A DNA stretch of 64,000 nucleotides from Granulicella tundricola MP5ACTX9 (GCF_000178975.2 NC_015064.1:124001-188000); one strand, 5' to 3'; shown: positions 41,614 to 51,790, numbered from the stretch's first letter. Notes: generated by a model from the sequence alone, not told the origin. Translations and numbers: made by a program.

Positions 41614-44600
41614 CTAGAAGCGGATACGTCCGGAGAACTGAAAGTCTCGGCTCCCTGAGTTGCTGGTTGCGCCACTGAGAGTTCCGAAGGCGGAGCTGTT
41701 GATATTCGTGGTGATGCCGCTGAACGTAACCTTATTGGTTACATTCTGGCAGTCGACGGCAAAGATGAACTTGAAGCGCTCGTTGAGATCGAAGGAGCGC
41801 CGTACGCCCATGTTGAGGTTATAGACGCTGGGGTTGCGGAGACCGAAAGCCGCGGTTCGAGGCGCATCGCCGATCATGAGGCTTCCGGAGTTGCAGAAGG
41901 GGCCGGAGCTGCTGGTGCAGGCTGCTCCGCCTACGCCCTGTCCCGGCGTAGTGCTGGTGACTGCGCCCGAGAGATAGGAGATGGCACCCAAATTGGCTGC
42001 AGTGATGCCTTTGCCCCAACTGCCGTTCTGGCGGATAGTCTTGCCTGCGAAGTTGGGATTGATGTCGGGCATGCACTGTCCTGCACCGGGCTCGGATGAA
42101 GAGGTGCAAGCTGACGAGGTGATGGCGAGCGGAGTGCCGGAGACATAGGTGAAGATGCCGGAGAGATTCCAGCCGCCGAGGATAGCGCGCGTGAGAAGGT
42201 GATCGCCCAAAAACTCGCCCTTGCCACCGGCAGGAAGCTTATAGACACCGTAGATGGAGAGGTTCTGCGGAACGCTGGTGGCGCTGAGGCCGCGGTCAAT
42301 GCGGTCCTGCGCCCAGGCCTTCCCGTTGAGGGTAAGGTTGGCGGGAATGGCGTAGCCGCTGCGGATGGTGCCGGTGTCGTCGATCTGCTTGCCGTACGTG
42401 TAATTGAGGTTGAGGGTGAGGCCATGCGAAAGGCGCTTGGCGACCGAGAGCTGGAGGGAGTGGTAGGAGGCGTTGGCGGTCTGGCTGCCCCACGTATCGG
42501 TGACGCTGGAAAACTGCGGCATCCAGGTCAACATCTGGCCGATGGTTGCTTTGCCAGCGCCGCTCGTTGTGCTGGCAGCCTGCGAGTATCCGGAGTAGGG
42601 CGCAGCGATGCCGGGCACGATCGCGCTAGCCTTGGCGATGTTGGCGGTGGTTGCAGGAGCCGAGAGCAGAGCGGTTCCCAGCATGTAGTAGCGAGGATCG
42701 ATCTGACCCGATTGCAGACCGCGGATATTGCTTGCACCGGCGAGGAAGTGGCTTTCAGACCCAGCGTAGTTGACCATGAGCGTGAGGTCCCGCATGAGCT
42801 CGCGCTGGAAGCCAAAGTTCCAAAACGAGAACTCTGGCGAGCGGCCGGAGACATAAGGATCGAGATAGCTGATGCCGCCCGGAGAGACGTAGGCTCCGGC
42901 ACTAGTGACGTAGTTGCCGACGTTGAGGGTCTGGCTGATGGGCCCTGGCGCTGTGACGGCCGGTACGGTATATCCCGGGCCGCCAAAGTTGTTATTGCTC
43001 AGACCTTGGGCCTGAAACCCGGCGCTGTTGTTGAGGTAGAAAGCCGGACCTGCACCAGTGCCTGCGCCCCCGTCGGTGAAGGAAGGGGTGCTGGTGAGTC
43101 CCAGCGAACCGGTTCCCTGATAAGCACCTCCGGCCCCGCCCGTTCCGCCGCCGTGCGAGTAAACCAGGGCATAGGCTGCGCGGATGACGGTCTTGTCGTT
43201 GACGGAGTAGGCAAGGCCCACACGCGGACCCCAGTTCTTCATGTAATTGCTCGCGGGCGATCTGCATCCGCAGCTTACGCCCGCGCCGCCGTGGTTACCG
43301 GCAAGCTGCAGCGCTCCGAGATTTCCCGTCACGGGGTTGGTGAGGTTTGGGTTGAGGAAGGAAAAGCGGTCCAGGACCTCGTTGTAGGTTGGCAGGTAGT
43401 CCCAGCGGAGGCCCAGGTTGAGCGTGAGCTTCTCCGTGACCTTGTAGTTGTCCTGGAAGTATGGGGCCAGTGGATGATATCGGCCGCCAAGGACCGAAAA
43501 GGGCAGCACACTGACGCTCGTGTTTGCGACTGCGCCGAGCAGGTAGCTGGCATAGGCGTAGCCGGTGCTGCTGGCGTAGGACGTGCCGTTGATCCGGGCG
43601 GTCTCATTGACGCCCCATGCAAGGGTAATACCAGAGGTAGGCCCATCCTGTGCAGACTGATTCAGCTCCAGTTGCTGAATCTGGATACCGAAGGTCATGG
43701 CGTGCCGGCCTTTGACCCACAGCAGGTTGTCGACGGTGGTGTACGACTCATCGACCGTGGTCTTGCTGGTTCCGGGCACACCGTCCGCCCATTGGGTCTG
43801 AGCGTTGCTGCCGGAAAAGGTGGAGGTGGGGAACTCGGTCACAGCCTGCGAGTCAGCAGGAAGGCCACTGAAGTTGATGCCCATGTTGACGGCTTCGTAT
43901 TGCGCGACGTCCTGGGTGAGGTTGCGTGAGGGCTTACCGCCGAGATTCGCAAAGCCGAACTTGAACTGATTTACGAGGTTCGGCTTGATCGTGTAGATGT
44001 CTTCCAGATCAGCCCAGTGGCCACCGGTCTGCGTATAAACCGATGCAAGATACGGCACGGGCAGCACGGAACTGTTACCGGTGTAAGGGATCGGGTGTGT
44101 GTTGCCGCCGGCGATGACGAACGAAATCCGCTGCTTGGTGGATGCGTCGTAGTCGATACGGCCGGAGTACAGCCAGTTGTGATTGCCCTGCGGATAGCCG
44201 CCGAGATAGTTGTTCTGAATCCCGGACGTAGTAGGAGCAGGCAGGAAGGACTGCATGGTCTGGCTGATCGGTGAGAGCTTGTTGGTGGGGATGACGTTCG
44301 CCGTGGGGAGGCCGTTCTTTACCCCCGTAAACGGCTGGCGAGTGCATGTGGTTGAGGTGGGGCAGGTGAGCGTGGTGGGATCGTAAATGGTGTAGGGGAC
44401 CTCGGTGAAGTCGCCGGTGCGCATCAACAAGGTAGGAATGGTCGCAGTGGCGTAGGTGGGTGCGGAGTTTGCGTGCGTCAGATCGTAGGCGCCGAAGAAG
44501 AAGAGCTTGTCGTGCCCATTGAAGAGAAATGGAATGCGCACAGGACCGCCAGCGGCTGCGGTGAACTCATTCTGGTGGTCGGCGGGTTTGACCGGTGGCC

Positions 44601-45471
44601 CGGATTGAATGACGCCGTTGACGCTTCTCTGCGAGGGCACGGCCGGTGCAGTGAAGCCCCACGTATCGAAGATGGTATTGCGGATGAAGTCGGCCACGGT
44701 GCCGTGGTACTGGTTGGCTCCGGACTTCATGGTGTAGTTGACGGAACCCGCGCCCTGCGCGTCGACGGACTGGCCGCTCGTGGTCGCGCCGATCTGGTCG
44801 ATGGCCTCCGAAGGGATGATGTTGAAGATCGGGCGATTGTCGCCGATCTGGCTGATCGTGGAGATGGGAATGCCGTCCAGGAACACCTCCTCCACGCGGC
44901 TCGCGGTGCCGGAGAACAGTGACGAGCGCGCACCGGGCTGTGCTCCGGGCAGCAGGTTCGAGAACTGGGTGATATCTCGCTGCTGGTTGCCGGCAACGAG
45001 CAGCGGCAGTTCCATGTACTCGTCACTGGTGATGGTCCCGCCCAGCGTGGCGTTGGTCGTATCGAGCGCAGGAGGCGCGGCGGTCACGGTGACGGACTCA
45101 TCTTGGCTGCCGGGCTTCAGCGTGAGGTTGAGGCCGAAGACCTGCGCGGCGTTGATCGTGATGTTCTCCTGGGTGAAGCCTTGGAAGCCCGGTGCGGAGA
45201 CGGTGACGGTATAGGTCCCGACGATCAAGGGACTGAGCTGGTAGAGGCCGCTGGACGATGCGGGCCGTGTGATGACGACACCGGTGCCGACGTTCGTTGC
45301 CGTGATCGTGGCGGTCGGGATGCGAGCCCCGCCCGGGTCGGAGACGGTGCCGGTGATCGCGCCTTCTCCGCCGTTCTGAGCGGAGGCGAAGTGTCCCTGA
45401 AAGAGCAGTGCGAAGCAGAGCAGCAAGAAAAAGAGTGCGTGTCGATAACGGGGCGTGCGTGAGGCGTTCAT
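41614..45471 (-). CDS. TonB-dependent receptor with carboxypeptidase-regulatory-like N-terminal domain (Oar type)
   Basis: A 1285-residue outer membrane protein. A signal peptide (LFFLLLCFALLFQGHFASAQ) is followed by a beta-sandwich of the CarboxypepD_reg type (GAITGTVSDPGGARIPTATI, GTYTVTVSAPGFQGF). A plug region carries TLGGTITSDEYMELPLL, and a long barrel ends in phenylalanine (FSGRIRF). This architecture, lacking a standard TonB-box plug, is expanded in Acidobacteriota and resembles Myxococcus Oar. It imports large ligands, probably oligosaccharides. The sulfatase gene lies upstream on the same strand, 212 bases away, suggesting use of sulfated glycans. Confidence 0.92.
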   Translation of the reverse strand: MNASRTPRYRHALFFLLLCFALLFQGHFASAQNGGEGAITGTVSDPGGARIPTATITATNVGTGVVITRPASSSGLYQLSPLIVGTYTVTVSAPGFQGFTQENITINAAQVFGLNLTLKPGSQDESVTVTAAPPALDTTNATLGGTITSDEYMELPLLVAGNQQRDITQFSNLLPGAQPGARSSLFSGTASRVEEVFLDGIPISTISQIGDNRPIFNIIPSEAIDQIGATTSGQSVDAQGAGSVNYTMKSGANQYHGTVADFIRNTIFDTWGFTAPAVPSQRSVNGVIQSGPPVKPADHQNEFTAAAGGPVRIPFLFNGHDKLFFFGAYDLTHANSAPTYATATIPTLLMRTGDFTEVPYTIYDPTTLTCPTSTTCTRQPFTGVKNGLPTANVIPTNKLSPISQTMQSFLPAPTTSGIQNNYLGGYPQGNHNWLYSGRIDYDASTKQRISFVIAGGNTHPIPYTGNSSVLPVPYLASVYTQTGGHWADLEDIYTIKPNLVNQFKFGFANLGGKPSRNLTQDVAQYEAVNMGINFSGLPADSQAVTEFPTSTFSGSNAQTQWADGVPGTSKTTVDESYTTVDNLLWVKGRHAMTFGIQIQQLELNQSAQDGPTSGITLAWGVNETARINGTSYASSTGYAYASYLLGAVANTSVSVLPFSVLGGRYHPLAPYFQDNYKVTEKLTLNLGLRWDYLPTYNEVLDRFSFLNPNLTNPVTGNLGALQLAGNHGGAGVSCGCRSPASNYMKNWGPRVGLAYSVNDKTVIRAAYALVYSHGGGTGGAGGAYQGTGSLGLTSTPSFTDGGAGTGAGPAFYLNNSAGFQAQGLSNNNFGGPGYTVPAVTAPGPISQTLNVGNYVTSAGAYVSPGGISYLDPYVSGRSPEFSFWNFGFQRELMRDLTLMVNYAGSESHFLAGASNIRGLQSGQIDPRYYMLGTALLSAPATTANIAKASAIVPGIAAPYSGYSQAASTTSGAGKATIGQMLTWMPQFSSVTDTWGSQTANASYHSLQLSVAKRLSHGLTLNLNYTYGKQIDDTGTIRSGYAIPANLTLNGKAWAQDRIDRGLSATSVPQNLSIYGVYKLPAGGKGEFLGDHLLTRAILGGWNLSGIFTYVSGTPLAITSSACTSSSEPGAGQCMPDINPNFAGKTIRQNGSWGKGITAANLGAISYLSGAVTSTTPGQGVGGAACTSSSGPFCNSGSLMIGDAPRTAAFGLRNPSVYNLNMGVRRSFDLNERFKFIFAVDCQNVTNKVTFSGITTNINSSAFGTLSGATSNSGSRDFQFSGRIRF

Positions 45472-45683
45472 CTGATCTCCAAGGTGCTTTTGAGCGAACG
45501 AGGGCGTTCGCCGCGAGGACGTGATTTGCTATCGGTTTGTGGCTGAGAAATGGGCTCTGAGTGCTAGCTCAGGCGGGCGAGCGCTGGATGATTCAACATC
45601 GGGGATGGGACGGCTGAGAGGCAGTTGCGAGGATACGTTTTCGCGACAGGATCACTTGGGCTACTCCATAACTGCTACGTAAA

Positions 45684-47216
45684 TTACGTGGCTGAGGCCG
45701 CGGCTCTTTGTCTGCGGACGTAAGCTCGGGCAAGCGTGGCAAACTTTGCACAGCGTGCGGCGTGATCGGGATGCTCGGCAAGGTTCTTCATCTCGAGCGG
45801 GTCTTCCTGCTCATCGAAGAGCATGCGGCCATTGACTCCGTCTTCGCCGAACTCTGCGTAGCGCCAGCGGTCGTGGCGTACGGCAACACCATGAACGGTC
45901 TTACCGTCTTCGCTCCAGATGCTGTACGCGGGCTTATCCCACGCAGCCTTGGGCCGCCGTAGCAGAGGGGTGAGGCTGGTGCCCTGAAGTCCACCCGCCG
46001 GCGGCTTGAGGCCGCAGAGCTCGACCAGCGTGGGATAGAGATCCAGCGACTCGACGAGGCGAACGGAGGCTGCGCCGTTTCCGGCTGCTCTGGGGTCGTG
46101 GATGATGAGCGGAACGCGCGTGCCCATCTCAAAGAGGGAGCCGGCCTTGGACCACTTTCCCTTTTCGCCGAGCTGATAGCCATGATCCGCAACGAACACG
46201 ACGATCGTGTTCTTACGAAGGCCAAGCGCATCAAGCTCCGCGAGCACGCGGCCGATATTCCAATCGGCCCACGAAATGGAGGCCAGATAGGCACGGATAA
46301 CCTCCTGGGCCTCGTGAGTGCTTGCACCTCTGCCGATGAAGAGGTCAGCGTTGCGCATGCGGATGGCAGCCTTGGGAAAGCCCGGCGGCACGGTGGGCCA
46401 TGCGGCAAAGTCCGGCGTAAGCTCAAGCTTCGCAGGATCGTAGAGATCGAAGAAGCGCTGCGGGGCAGTCGGTGGACTATGCGGTTTGGAAAAGCCGCAG
46501 CCGATGAAGAAGGGTTGGTTGCGATAGGTCCTGAGATACTCGATCGCCTTCTCCGCAACCCGGTTTTCGGGATGTCCTTCTCCGTCGCCGTCGAGCACGA
46601 TGATCTGGTCGGAGTGCATCGCCTGCTGATTGTCCTGGGGCAGCGGTGGAACGACGCCTGATGGCGGTGATGGCACTGCCTCTCGTGGGATGACCAGCTT
46701 ATGGCCGAGCTGTGCGGACTCATGACCGGGCTGCTGAGTAACTGCATTGCCGCCGCCTACCGTCCATGCCTTCTCGTCGTCGTAGATATCGTGGAAGATC
46801 TTGCCGCTGCGTGCGGTCACATATCCCTGCTCCTTGAACAACTGCGGGAGGCTGGTGAGGTCCGGCCTTGTATCGCGGAAGTTGGTGCGATTGCCAAGGA
46901 CCTCTGTCTCAAGAGGAACCTGTCCCGTCAGAAGCGAGCTGCGCGAAGGATTGCAAAGCGGGAACTGGCAGTAGTTGCGATCGAAGCGCACACCACGCTT
47001 GGCGAGTGCGTCGAGGTTGGGGCTCTGCGCGCGGAAGCGGCTGCCGTAGCAGCCAAGCTCAACACGCATGTCATCCGACATGAGGAACAGGACGTTGGGT
47101 CTAGAGGAGTCATGAGGCTGTGCCTCCGCGCCAGCGCCAAGAGCGCCCGCCAAAGCCGTGACTGCTGCCTGCGCTACAAACTCACGACGTGTCGATTTCA
47201 ATTGGTTATCTGACAT
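45684..47216 (-). CDS. Sulfatase (FGly, iduronate-sulfatase-like), Tat-exported
   Basis: A 510-residue sulfatase. The N-terminus has a twin-arginine signal (STRREFVAQAAVTALAGALG). Catalytic elements are LFLMSDDMRVE (metal Asp pair), CNPSRSSLLTG with the Cys converted to formylglycine (C-x-P-S-R), and VFVADHGYQLGEKGKW. The order resembles iduronate-2-sulfatase-type enzymes (S1_7). It removes sulfate esters outside the cytoplasm; a formylglycine-generating enzyme is not in the window. It lies before the TonB receptor gene, likely one uptake unit. Confidence 0.92.
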   Translation of the reverse strand: MSDNQLKSTRREFVAQAAVTALAGALGAGAEAQPHDSSRPNVLFLMSDDMRVELGCYGSRFRAQSPNLDALAKRGVRFDRNYCQFPLCNPSRSSLLTGQVPLETEVLGNRTNFRDTRPDLTSLPQLFKEQGYVTARSGKIFHDIYDDEKAWTVGGGNAVTQQPGHESAQLGHKLVIPREAVPSPPSGVVPPLPQDNQQAMHSDQIIVLDGDGEGHPENRVAEKAIEYLRTYRNQPFFIGCGFSKPHSPPTAPQRFFDLYDPAKLELTPDFAAWPTVPPGFPKAAIRMRNADLFIGRGASTHEAQEVIRAYLASISWADWNIGRVLAELDALGLRKNTIVVFVADHGYQLGEKGKWSKAGSLFEMGTRVPLIIHDPRAAGNGAASVRLVESLDLYPTLVELCGLKPPAGGLQGTSLTPLLRRPKAAWDKPAYSIWSEDGKTVHGVAVRHDRWRYAEFGEDGVNGRMLFDEQEDPLEMKNLAEHPDHAARCAKFATLARAYVRRQRAAASAT

Positions 47217-47589
47217 TTGATTCTCCGGCACGGATCCGTAGAGCACTACAACGCGTGGGGCGCAATGGACAAGGGAATGACTCGCATACGCTGAGGTGAA
47301 TGACTTCGCTCATACGCCCTTCAAGCGAGATTCATGCTGAAGGGCAAGGAGTGTTGCTTAGCGGCACAAACAACAACGCCCACTGGCGTGGGCGGAGTTC
47401 CTGAACTCGATCGAACACAAAACATCTGGTTCTAACATCGAGCAAGGACATGCGCACCACTCCGCTGCAGTGTCATACAACAACAGAAGGGCGCAATTGT
47501 TTTGGGGAAGGCCATTGAATTAATCTAAGTTCTCACGATCACGGTCTTCGGTCAAGCAACGCCACTGTCCTGCCTAAGGCATCCTGCTC
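47217..47589. other. Intergenic stretch upstream of the sulfatase
   Basis: No gene is visible. It probably contains the promoter of the sulfatase-receptor unit; I could not place it with confidence. Confidence 0.4.
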
Positions 47590-48110
47590 TATGTCCAAGT
47601 CTTACGGCAAGTCCGCCACGAATGACTTTCATCAGACGAGTATCTCGACATCTTTGCGCGTGCCCTGGACTGGATGCATGAATCGCAGGCGGTTTCTGGG
47701 AGCGGAGTGCAGCTGATCCAGTACACGCTGCAGAATGACGTCGGCGCAGACCTGAAGAACCCAGCACCTTCGTCCCGTTGGAGATCATGCATGAGGAAGA
47801 CCCATCCCGCTCCGTAGTGTTGAACGACGGCTTCAGCCCGCCACCCGGGAGCGCCGCGCAGGCCTGGTTCGAGCCCTGCAACGACACCATGCACCGCAGC
47901 GATGAGGAGGCCTGGGGCGGCTGGTGGAACAATCACCAGGGCGCGGGCGACCAGTGGTACGACGATTTCTACAAGGACTCAGAGCACTTCACCTATCGGC
48001 AGCCGTTGAAGGCAAACCGGTCACGGGCAAGCTGACGTTGAGCATGGTTGAGCCGGGCGGCAGGATAGTTGAGTTGGGCACATGGGCCGCCCCGGAGAAC
48101 GTGAAGGATC
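47590..48110 (+). pseudogene. Decayed gene of unknown family, at least two frameshifts
   Basis: Plus-strand pieces join only across frame changes: DEYLDIFARALDWMHESQAV and GVQLIQYTLQNDVGADLKNP, then GSAAQAWFEPCNDTMHRSDE with DQWYDDFYKDSEHFTYRQPL, then EGKPVTGKLTLSMVEPGGRI and VELGTWAAPENV. The pieces together look like one protein of at least 150 residues. I do not recognise the family. Confidence 0.35.
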
Positions 48111-48119
48111 AACAGAAAC

Positions 48120-48142
48120 GGCGCAGGGTTGACCCCTGCGCC
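48120..48142 (-). terminator. Terminator hairpin downstream of the VanZ gene
   Basis: On the minus strand GGCGCAGGG pairs with CCCTGCGCC (9 bp) around a five-base loop, followed by GTTTCTGTT. It begins 25 bases after the VanZ stop. Confidence 0.65.
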
Positions 48143-48167
48143 GCGCGGATAACTCAGGAATGATTGA

Positions 48168-48746
48168 CTAGGCTGCGACACCGAAGCCGCGCCCATATCG
48201 GCTGCGCAGACGCTGCAGGCGGGTCTGGCGCATGTTGCCGACGACCTCGATCAGCTTGCGCCGGCGGGATGCCGCAACGGCGAAGACGATCGTGTTGAGC
48301 AGCAGCGCACCGGTCGTATCGATGACGACGTCGTGGATCGTGGCAGTGCGGCCAGGAAGGAAGCTCTGGTGGAACTCATCCGCACAAGCTACGAGGCATG
48401 CGCTCATGACGCCGCAGCCGACACCACGAACCCGCAGTGCGCTCCAGGTCATCAACACGCGCTTACGCAGGAAGGAGGTCCAGGCGCGGGCAAACATGAC
48501 GCCCAGCAGACCGTAGCCAAAGAAGTGACCGACCTTGCGGAGGAACACGTTCGTCTCTTCGAAGCGGGCGGTGTCGGCCTGGTGATGGAAGAGGTTGACC
48601 AGGTGCAGGAGCCACTGACCGGTGTTCGCGCCGCCCATAACCTTGGTGGATTCTCCACAGATAACCGCAAGCCCGAAGAGGACAGGAATCCATGCGTACT
48701 TGTAATTGTGGGTGCGTGCCGGGCGAAGCGTCGTCGATGGGGTCAT
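48168..48746 (-). CDS. VanZ-family membrane protein
   Basis: A 192-residue membrane protein with four to five helices. VanZ marks are FLRKVGHFFGYGLLGVMFAR (Lys, His and Tyr in one helix) and ADEFHQSFLPGRTATIHDVV with IDTTGALL. VanZ proteins confer low teicoplanin resistance in enterococci, but most bacterial homologues have no known role. ATG 48746 is chosen as the start of homology. It is followed by a terminator at 48120-48142 and stands alone. Confidence 0.88.
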   Translation of the reverse strand: MTPSTTLRPARTHNYKYAWIPVLFGLAVICGESTKVMGGANTGQWLLHLVNLFHHQADTARFEETNVFLRKVGHFFGYGLLGVMFARAWTSFLRKRVLMTWSALRVRGVGCGVMSACLVACADEFHQSFLPGRTATIHDVVIDTTGALLLNTIVFAVAASRRRKLIEVVGNMRQTRLQRLRSRYGRGFGVAA

Positions 48747-48948
48747 GTCTTGCAGTCTCCAGAGAGTAGTTGATTGTCCAGCTCTTAGTTGGTAACTAGA
48801 GCTATGCAACTCGCATGCCATTCTCGCGGAGATGTGTAAGCCTCTCATTTTGAGTGGTTTGACCACTCTTAGAAAAGTCCTCGAAGCTGAGCAAGCGGGT
48901 AGGAAGTGCGTAAAGCTGCGGCCGTTCTTACGTGTTTGCGACGTTTCC

Positions 48949-50166
48949 CTAAGAGTTGCCTGCATTTTTGATAGAAAGCTGGCATTCGTGCGCCATCTGC
49001 AGGCCTTCTTCCACCGGCATCGCCCAGGCCTGGAGCCGTGAGGCCGGCGTAGAGACGACAACTTGCCCCTCCGTGGACCGATTGAGCGCGGGATCAAGTT
49101 CCAGGCCCCAGCCGCGCAGACCCTCACAGACACCCGCGCGGAGCCACGGCGAGTCCTCCCCAATCCCTCCGCCAAAGAGCACAGCCTGGGCATCGCCGAC
49201 AGCAGCAAGGTAGGCACCCACGGCGAGCCGAACGCGGTAGCTGAACATGCGCAGCGCCAGCCGGGCCGCCTCGTCATCGCGCTTCTCAAGCACTCGTGTA
49301 TCCAGCGTTCCACCCGCAATCCCAAGCATGCCGGAGCGCTTGTTGAGCAGCTTCATCACCTCTTCAACAGTCTGCTTCTCCTTGTGCATGAGATACGGAA
49401 TGATGGCAGGATCGATGCTGCCGGAGCGCGAGCCCATCATGAGTCCCTCCAGCGGAGTGAGGCCCATGGTGGTGTCCACGGAGCGGCCCTTCACGATCGC
49501 GCTAGCCGAGCAGCCGCTCTCCAGATGCAGCGTGACGACTGACACCTCCCCCAACGGTTTACCAACGGTCCGCGCATACTGCTCCACCATGAATCGATGG
49601 GAGAGCCCATGGAAGCCGAACTTGCGAATCCCGTGCCGGTCCGCGGCCTCACGCTCGATCGGATAGCGCCAAGCCTCCTCCGGAAGCGTACGGTGGAAGG
49701 CAGTGTCGAAGGTGACGTAAGCAGGGGTGTCCGGCAGCCGCTGAGCAAGAACCCCAAGAATCTGAAGCGAGCTCTCATTGTGCAGCGGCGCAAGCTCCTC
49801 GAGCGCCTCGATGTCATGAAGCACCTCGTCCGTAACTCGAGTGGCCCCATCGTATTTGACACCCCCGTGGACCACTCGGACAGCAGTGAAGGCCAGACTA
49901 TCCGCGGAGACCTTCTGATCCTTCAGCCACCTCAGAGCAAAGTCCGTCGCCGCCTTCATATCCGGAGCCTTGACCTTCTCAGAGTGGGCCAGCTGTCGTG
50001 GCCGAGAGGGATCGAAGACACTCAGAGTAGCCTCATCCCCAAACTCTTCGATAGCGGCGGTGATGCGTTTTGTTGCCTCACCCGCGAACCGCTGGTTATC
50101 AGTAAGTCGCACCACTTCAAACTTAAGGGAGTTGCTGCCGGGGTTAAAAACAAGCGCGTCTGCCAT
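48949..50166 (-). CDS. ackA: Acetate kinase
   Basis: A 405-residue acetate/propionate kinase making acetyl phosphate from acetate and ATP or the reverse. Family blocks are VFNPGSNSLKFEV at the N-terminus, TAVRVVHGG, FDTAFHRTLPE, FGFHGLSHRF and LFGGGIGEDSPWLR. In the block usually written MGTRSGDIDP the sequence is MGSRSGSIDP, with Asp replaced by Ser, and the catalytic Arg kept. No phosphotransacetylase gene is next to it. ATG 50166 matches the family start. It is divergent from the CsgG-like gene. Confidence 0.92.
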   Translation of the reverse strand: MADALVFNPGSNSLKFEVVRLTDNQRFAGEATKRITAAIEEFGDEATLSVFDPSRPRQLAHSEKVKAPDMKAATDFALRWLKDQKVSADSLAFTAVRVVHGGVKYDGATRVTDEVLHDIEALEELAPLHNESSLQILGVLAQRLPDTPAYVTFDTAFHRTLPEEAWRYPIEREAADRHGIRKFGFHGLSHRFMVEQYARTVGKPLGEVSVVTLHLESGCSASAIVKGRSVDTTMGLTPLEGLMMGSRSGSIDPAIIPYLMHKEKQTVEEVMKLLNKRSGMLGIAGGTLDTRVLEKRDDEAARLALRMFSYRVRLAVGAYLAAVGDAQAVLFGGGIGEDSPWLRAGVCEGLRGWGLELDPALNRSTEGQVVVSTPASRLQAWAMPVEEGLQMAHECQLSIKNAGNS

Positions 50167-50279
50167 GGCAATTTCGATGCAGCTAACACCTCCGTGGTAG
50201 TCGTTGCAGCTTCCGGTGCGTCTACTGAGTGGACGCGGTCGAGTATCCTCGAAGCTATGCCCGACCGGGGCGCGGGCTG

Positions 50280-51761
50280 GTGACATTGCACGGTAGAGCG
50301 AAGACAGGACGCGGCATTGCGATCGGCCTCGGGGTGAGCCTCGCCCTGACCGCATCTCTGCATGCTCAGGATTCCGCTTCGTACTACGAGTTTGGAACGG
50401 TCGTAGCGCTCGGCCAGCGCAGCGTTGAGGTCCAGACGTCCGATCCCCAAAGGCCCCGGCCGGTCGTGCATACCTTCTTGCTCACCCGCGATACCCGAGC
50501 AGACCTCGTGCACATCGGAGATTCAGTCGAAGTCATCTACTCGCCCAGCGGAGCAGACCTGGTCCTCCGCCGAGTAGTCCTTCTCTTGGCCGGAATCCCC
50601 AAGGCCGGCCCTCCAGCGGTCGAGACGGCCGCAGCACTGCCATCCGCGCCACCTCCATCGACTGTCCGCCCCACAACGCCCCCCCGGACCAGTCGGAGCA
50701 ATGGAAAAAATAAACCCGTGGTCCCTCCGGTGACTCATGCCGCAGTCGCGCTACCTCCCGCGCCTCCGCCCGCTGCTGCGCCAAGCAGAGCAGGAAACGC
50801 GCTCAATCTCGGCAATCCCAATGCCCTGCACGCGGCTCCATTGACGAACGTGCCGCTAGGCGTCCCCGCGTCGGCCACGGTCAAGCTCAACGCCCCCGGG
50901 TCCCGCGCCATCGCGCACGATGCCCCCGGCGCGGAGTGCAATCGTGGCAGCGCGGACTGGCCGGCACAGCCCCTCAGCATCGCCGTCCTGGACTTCCGCT
51001 ACCCCACGGAGCGGGAGGAGTCGCACGACATCGGCACCACCGGCGGCGGCGCAGGCACCGCCGTGGCGGACCTGGTCTTCAACCGTCTGGGGCAGTTACA
51101 GGAGTTCCAGATGCAGCGCGGAGACCGCCGCCGCCTTGACCGCACGGACATCGCCGGAGCCGCTCGCCTCGGCCGTCAACTCGGCGTAGACGCGGTGCTT
51201 GCAGGGACCTTTCAGCCGGTGCCTCTGCCGCCCGGTGCAGAGGACGATCCCTATCGCCCCCCCACCTACGAGCTGCGGGCGGGCCTGGTCGATACCTGCA
51301 CCGGACAGGTGCTGATGAAGCTGAGCTCGGACGTATGCGCGGAGAACGGGGGCAAAGGAAACGGGTGCGTCCCGCCGTCGATCACTGCGAAGCAGGCCTC
51401 GAATCCAGAGGCAAATGCAGGCGCCTTCGCGGTGCCCATGAACGCCTTGCTGGCCCCGCTCGAGCACAACACGACACCGCAGGCTCAGCCTCCGATGGCG
51501 GGAGTCGTACTCGGCGCAACGGACGTGGCCGTGACCCTGCGCGTGACCTCACCCGCGCAGGTCAGAGTGGGCGAGGAGTTAGCGGTCCATGCCACTCGCC
51601 TCGCCAAGAACCCCACGACGTACACCCTCAACATCCTGCGCGACCAGGAGATCGGCCGCATAGTGATCAAGAGCGTCCAGGGTGCAACCGCCACAGGCTC
51701 CTACACGGGTGATATCCCCGCCAAAGCTGGAGATCAGGTCGAATCCCTCTCGGCCCGCTGA
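50280..51761 (+). CDS. Exported CsgG-like protein, function unknown
   Basis: A 493-residue protein. A signal peptide (GIAIGLGVSLALTASLHAQ) is followed by a small beta domain (YYEFGTVVALGQRSVEVQTS) and a Pro/Ala-rich linker (about residues 100-200). A CsgG/LpoB-like alpha-beta domain (about 215-370) starts with LSIAVLDFRYPTEREESHDI and contains RRRLDRTDIAGAARLGRQLG and VDAVLAGTFQPV, the usual strand-helix order. A C-terminal part has repeats of the type VAVTLRVTSPAQVRVGEELA. CsgG-type domains form secretion channels or periplasmic regulators of cell-wall enzymes, but no lipobox Cys is visible here. The GTG at 50280 gives the best signal peptide; GTG 50229 is possible. Confidence 0.6.
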   Translation: MTLHGRAKTGRGIAIGLGVSLALTASLHAQDSASYYEFGTVVALGQRSVEVQTSDPQRPRPVVHTFLLTRDTRADLVHIGDSVEVIYSPSGADLVLRRVVLLLAGIPKAGPPAVETAAALPSAPPPSTVRPTTPPRTSRSNGKNKPVVPPVTHAAVALPPAPPPAAAPSRAGNALNLGNPNALHAAPLTNVPLGVPASATVKLNAPGSRAIAHDAPGAECNRGSADWPAQPLSIAVLDFRYPTEREESHDIGTTGGGAGTAVADLVFNRLGQLQEFQMQRGDRRRLDRTDIAGAARLGRQLGVDAVLAGTFQPVPLPPGAEDDPYRPPTYELRAGLVDTCTGQVLMKLSSDVCAENGGKGNGCVPPSITAKQASNPEANAGAFAVPMNALLAPLEHNTTPQAQPPMAGVVLGATDVAVTLRVTSPAQVRVGEELAVHATRLAKNPTTYTLNILRDQEIGRIVIKSVQGATATGSYTGDIPAKAGDQVESLSAR

Positions 51762-51790
51762 GTTCCCCCTGGCTCCCTCATCTGGAGGGA

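Noticed and set aside
42199..43929. 576-codon open frame on the plus strand inside the TonB receptor gene
   Set aside because: It is antisense to a well-supported receptor and shows only low-complexity Gly/Val/Arg composition.
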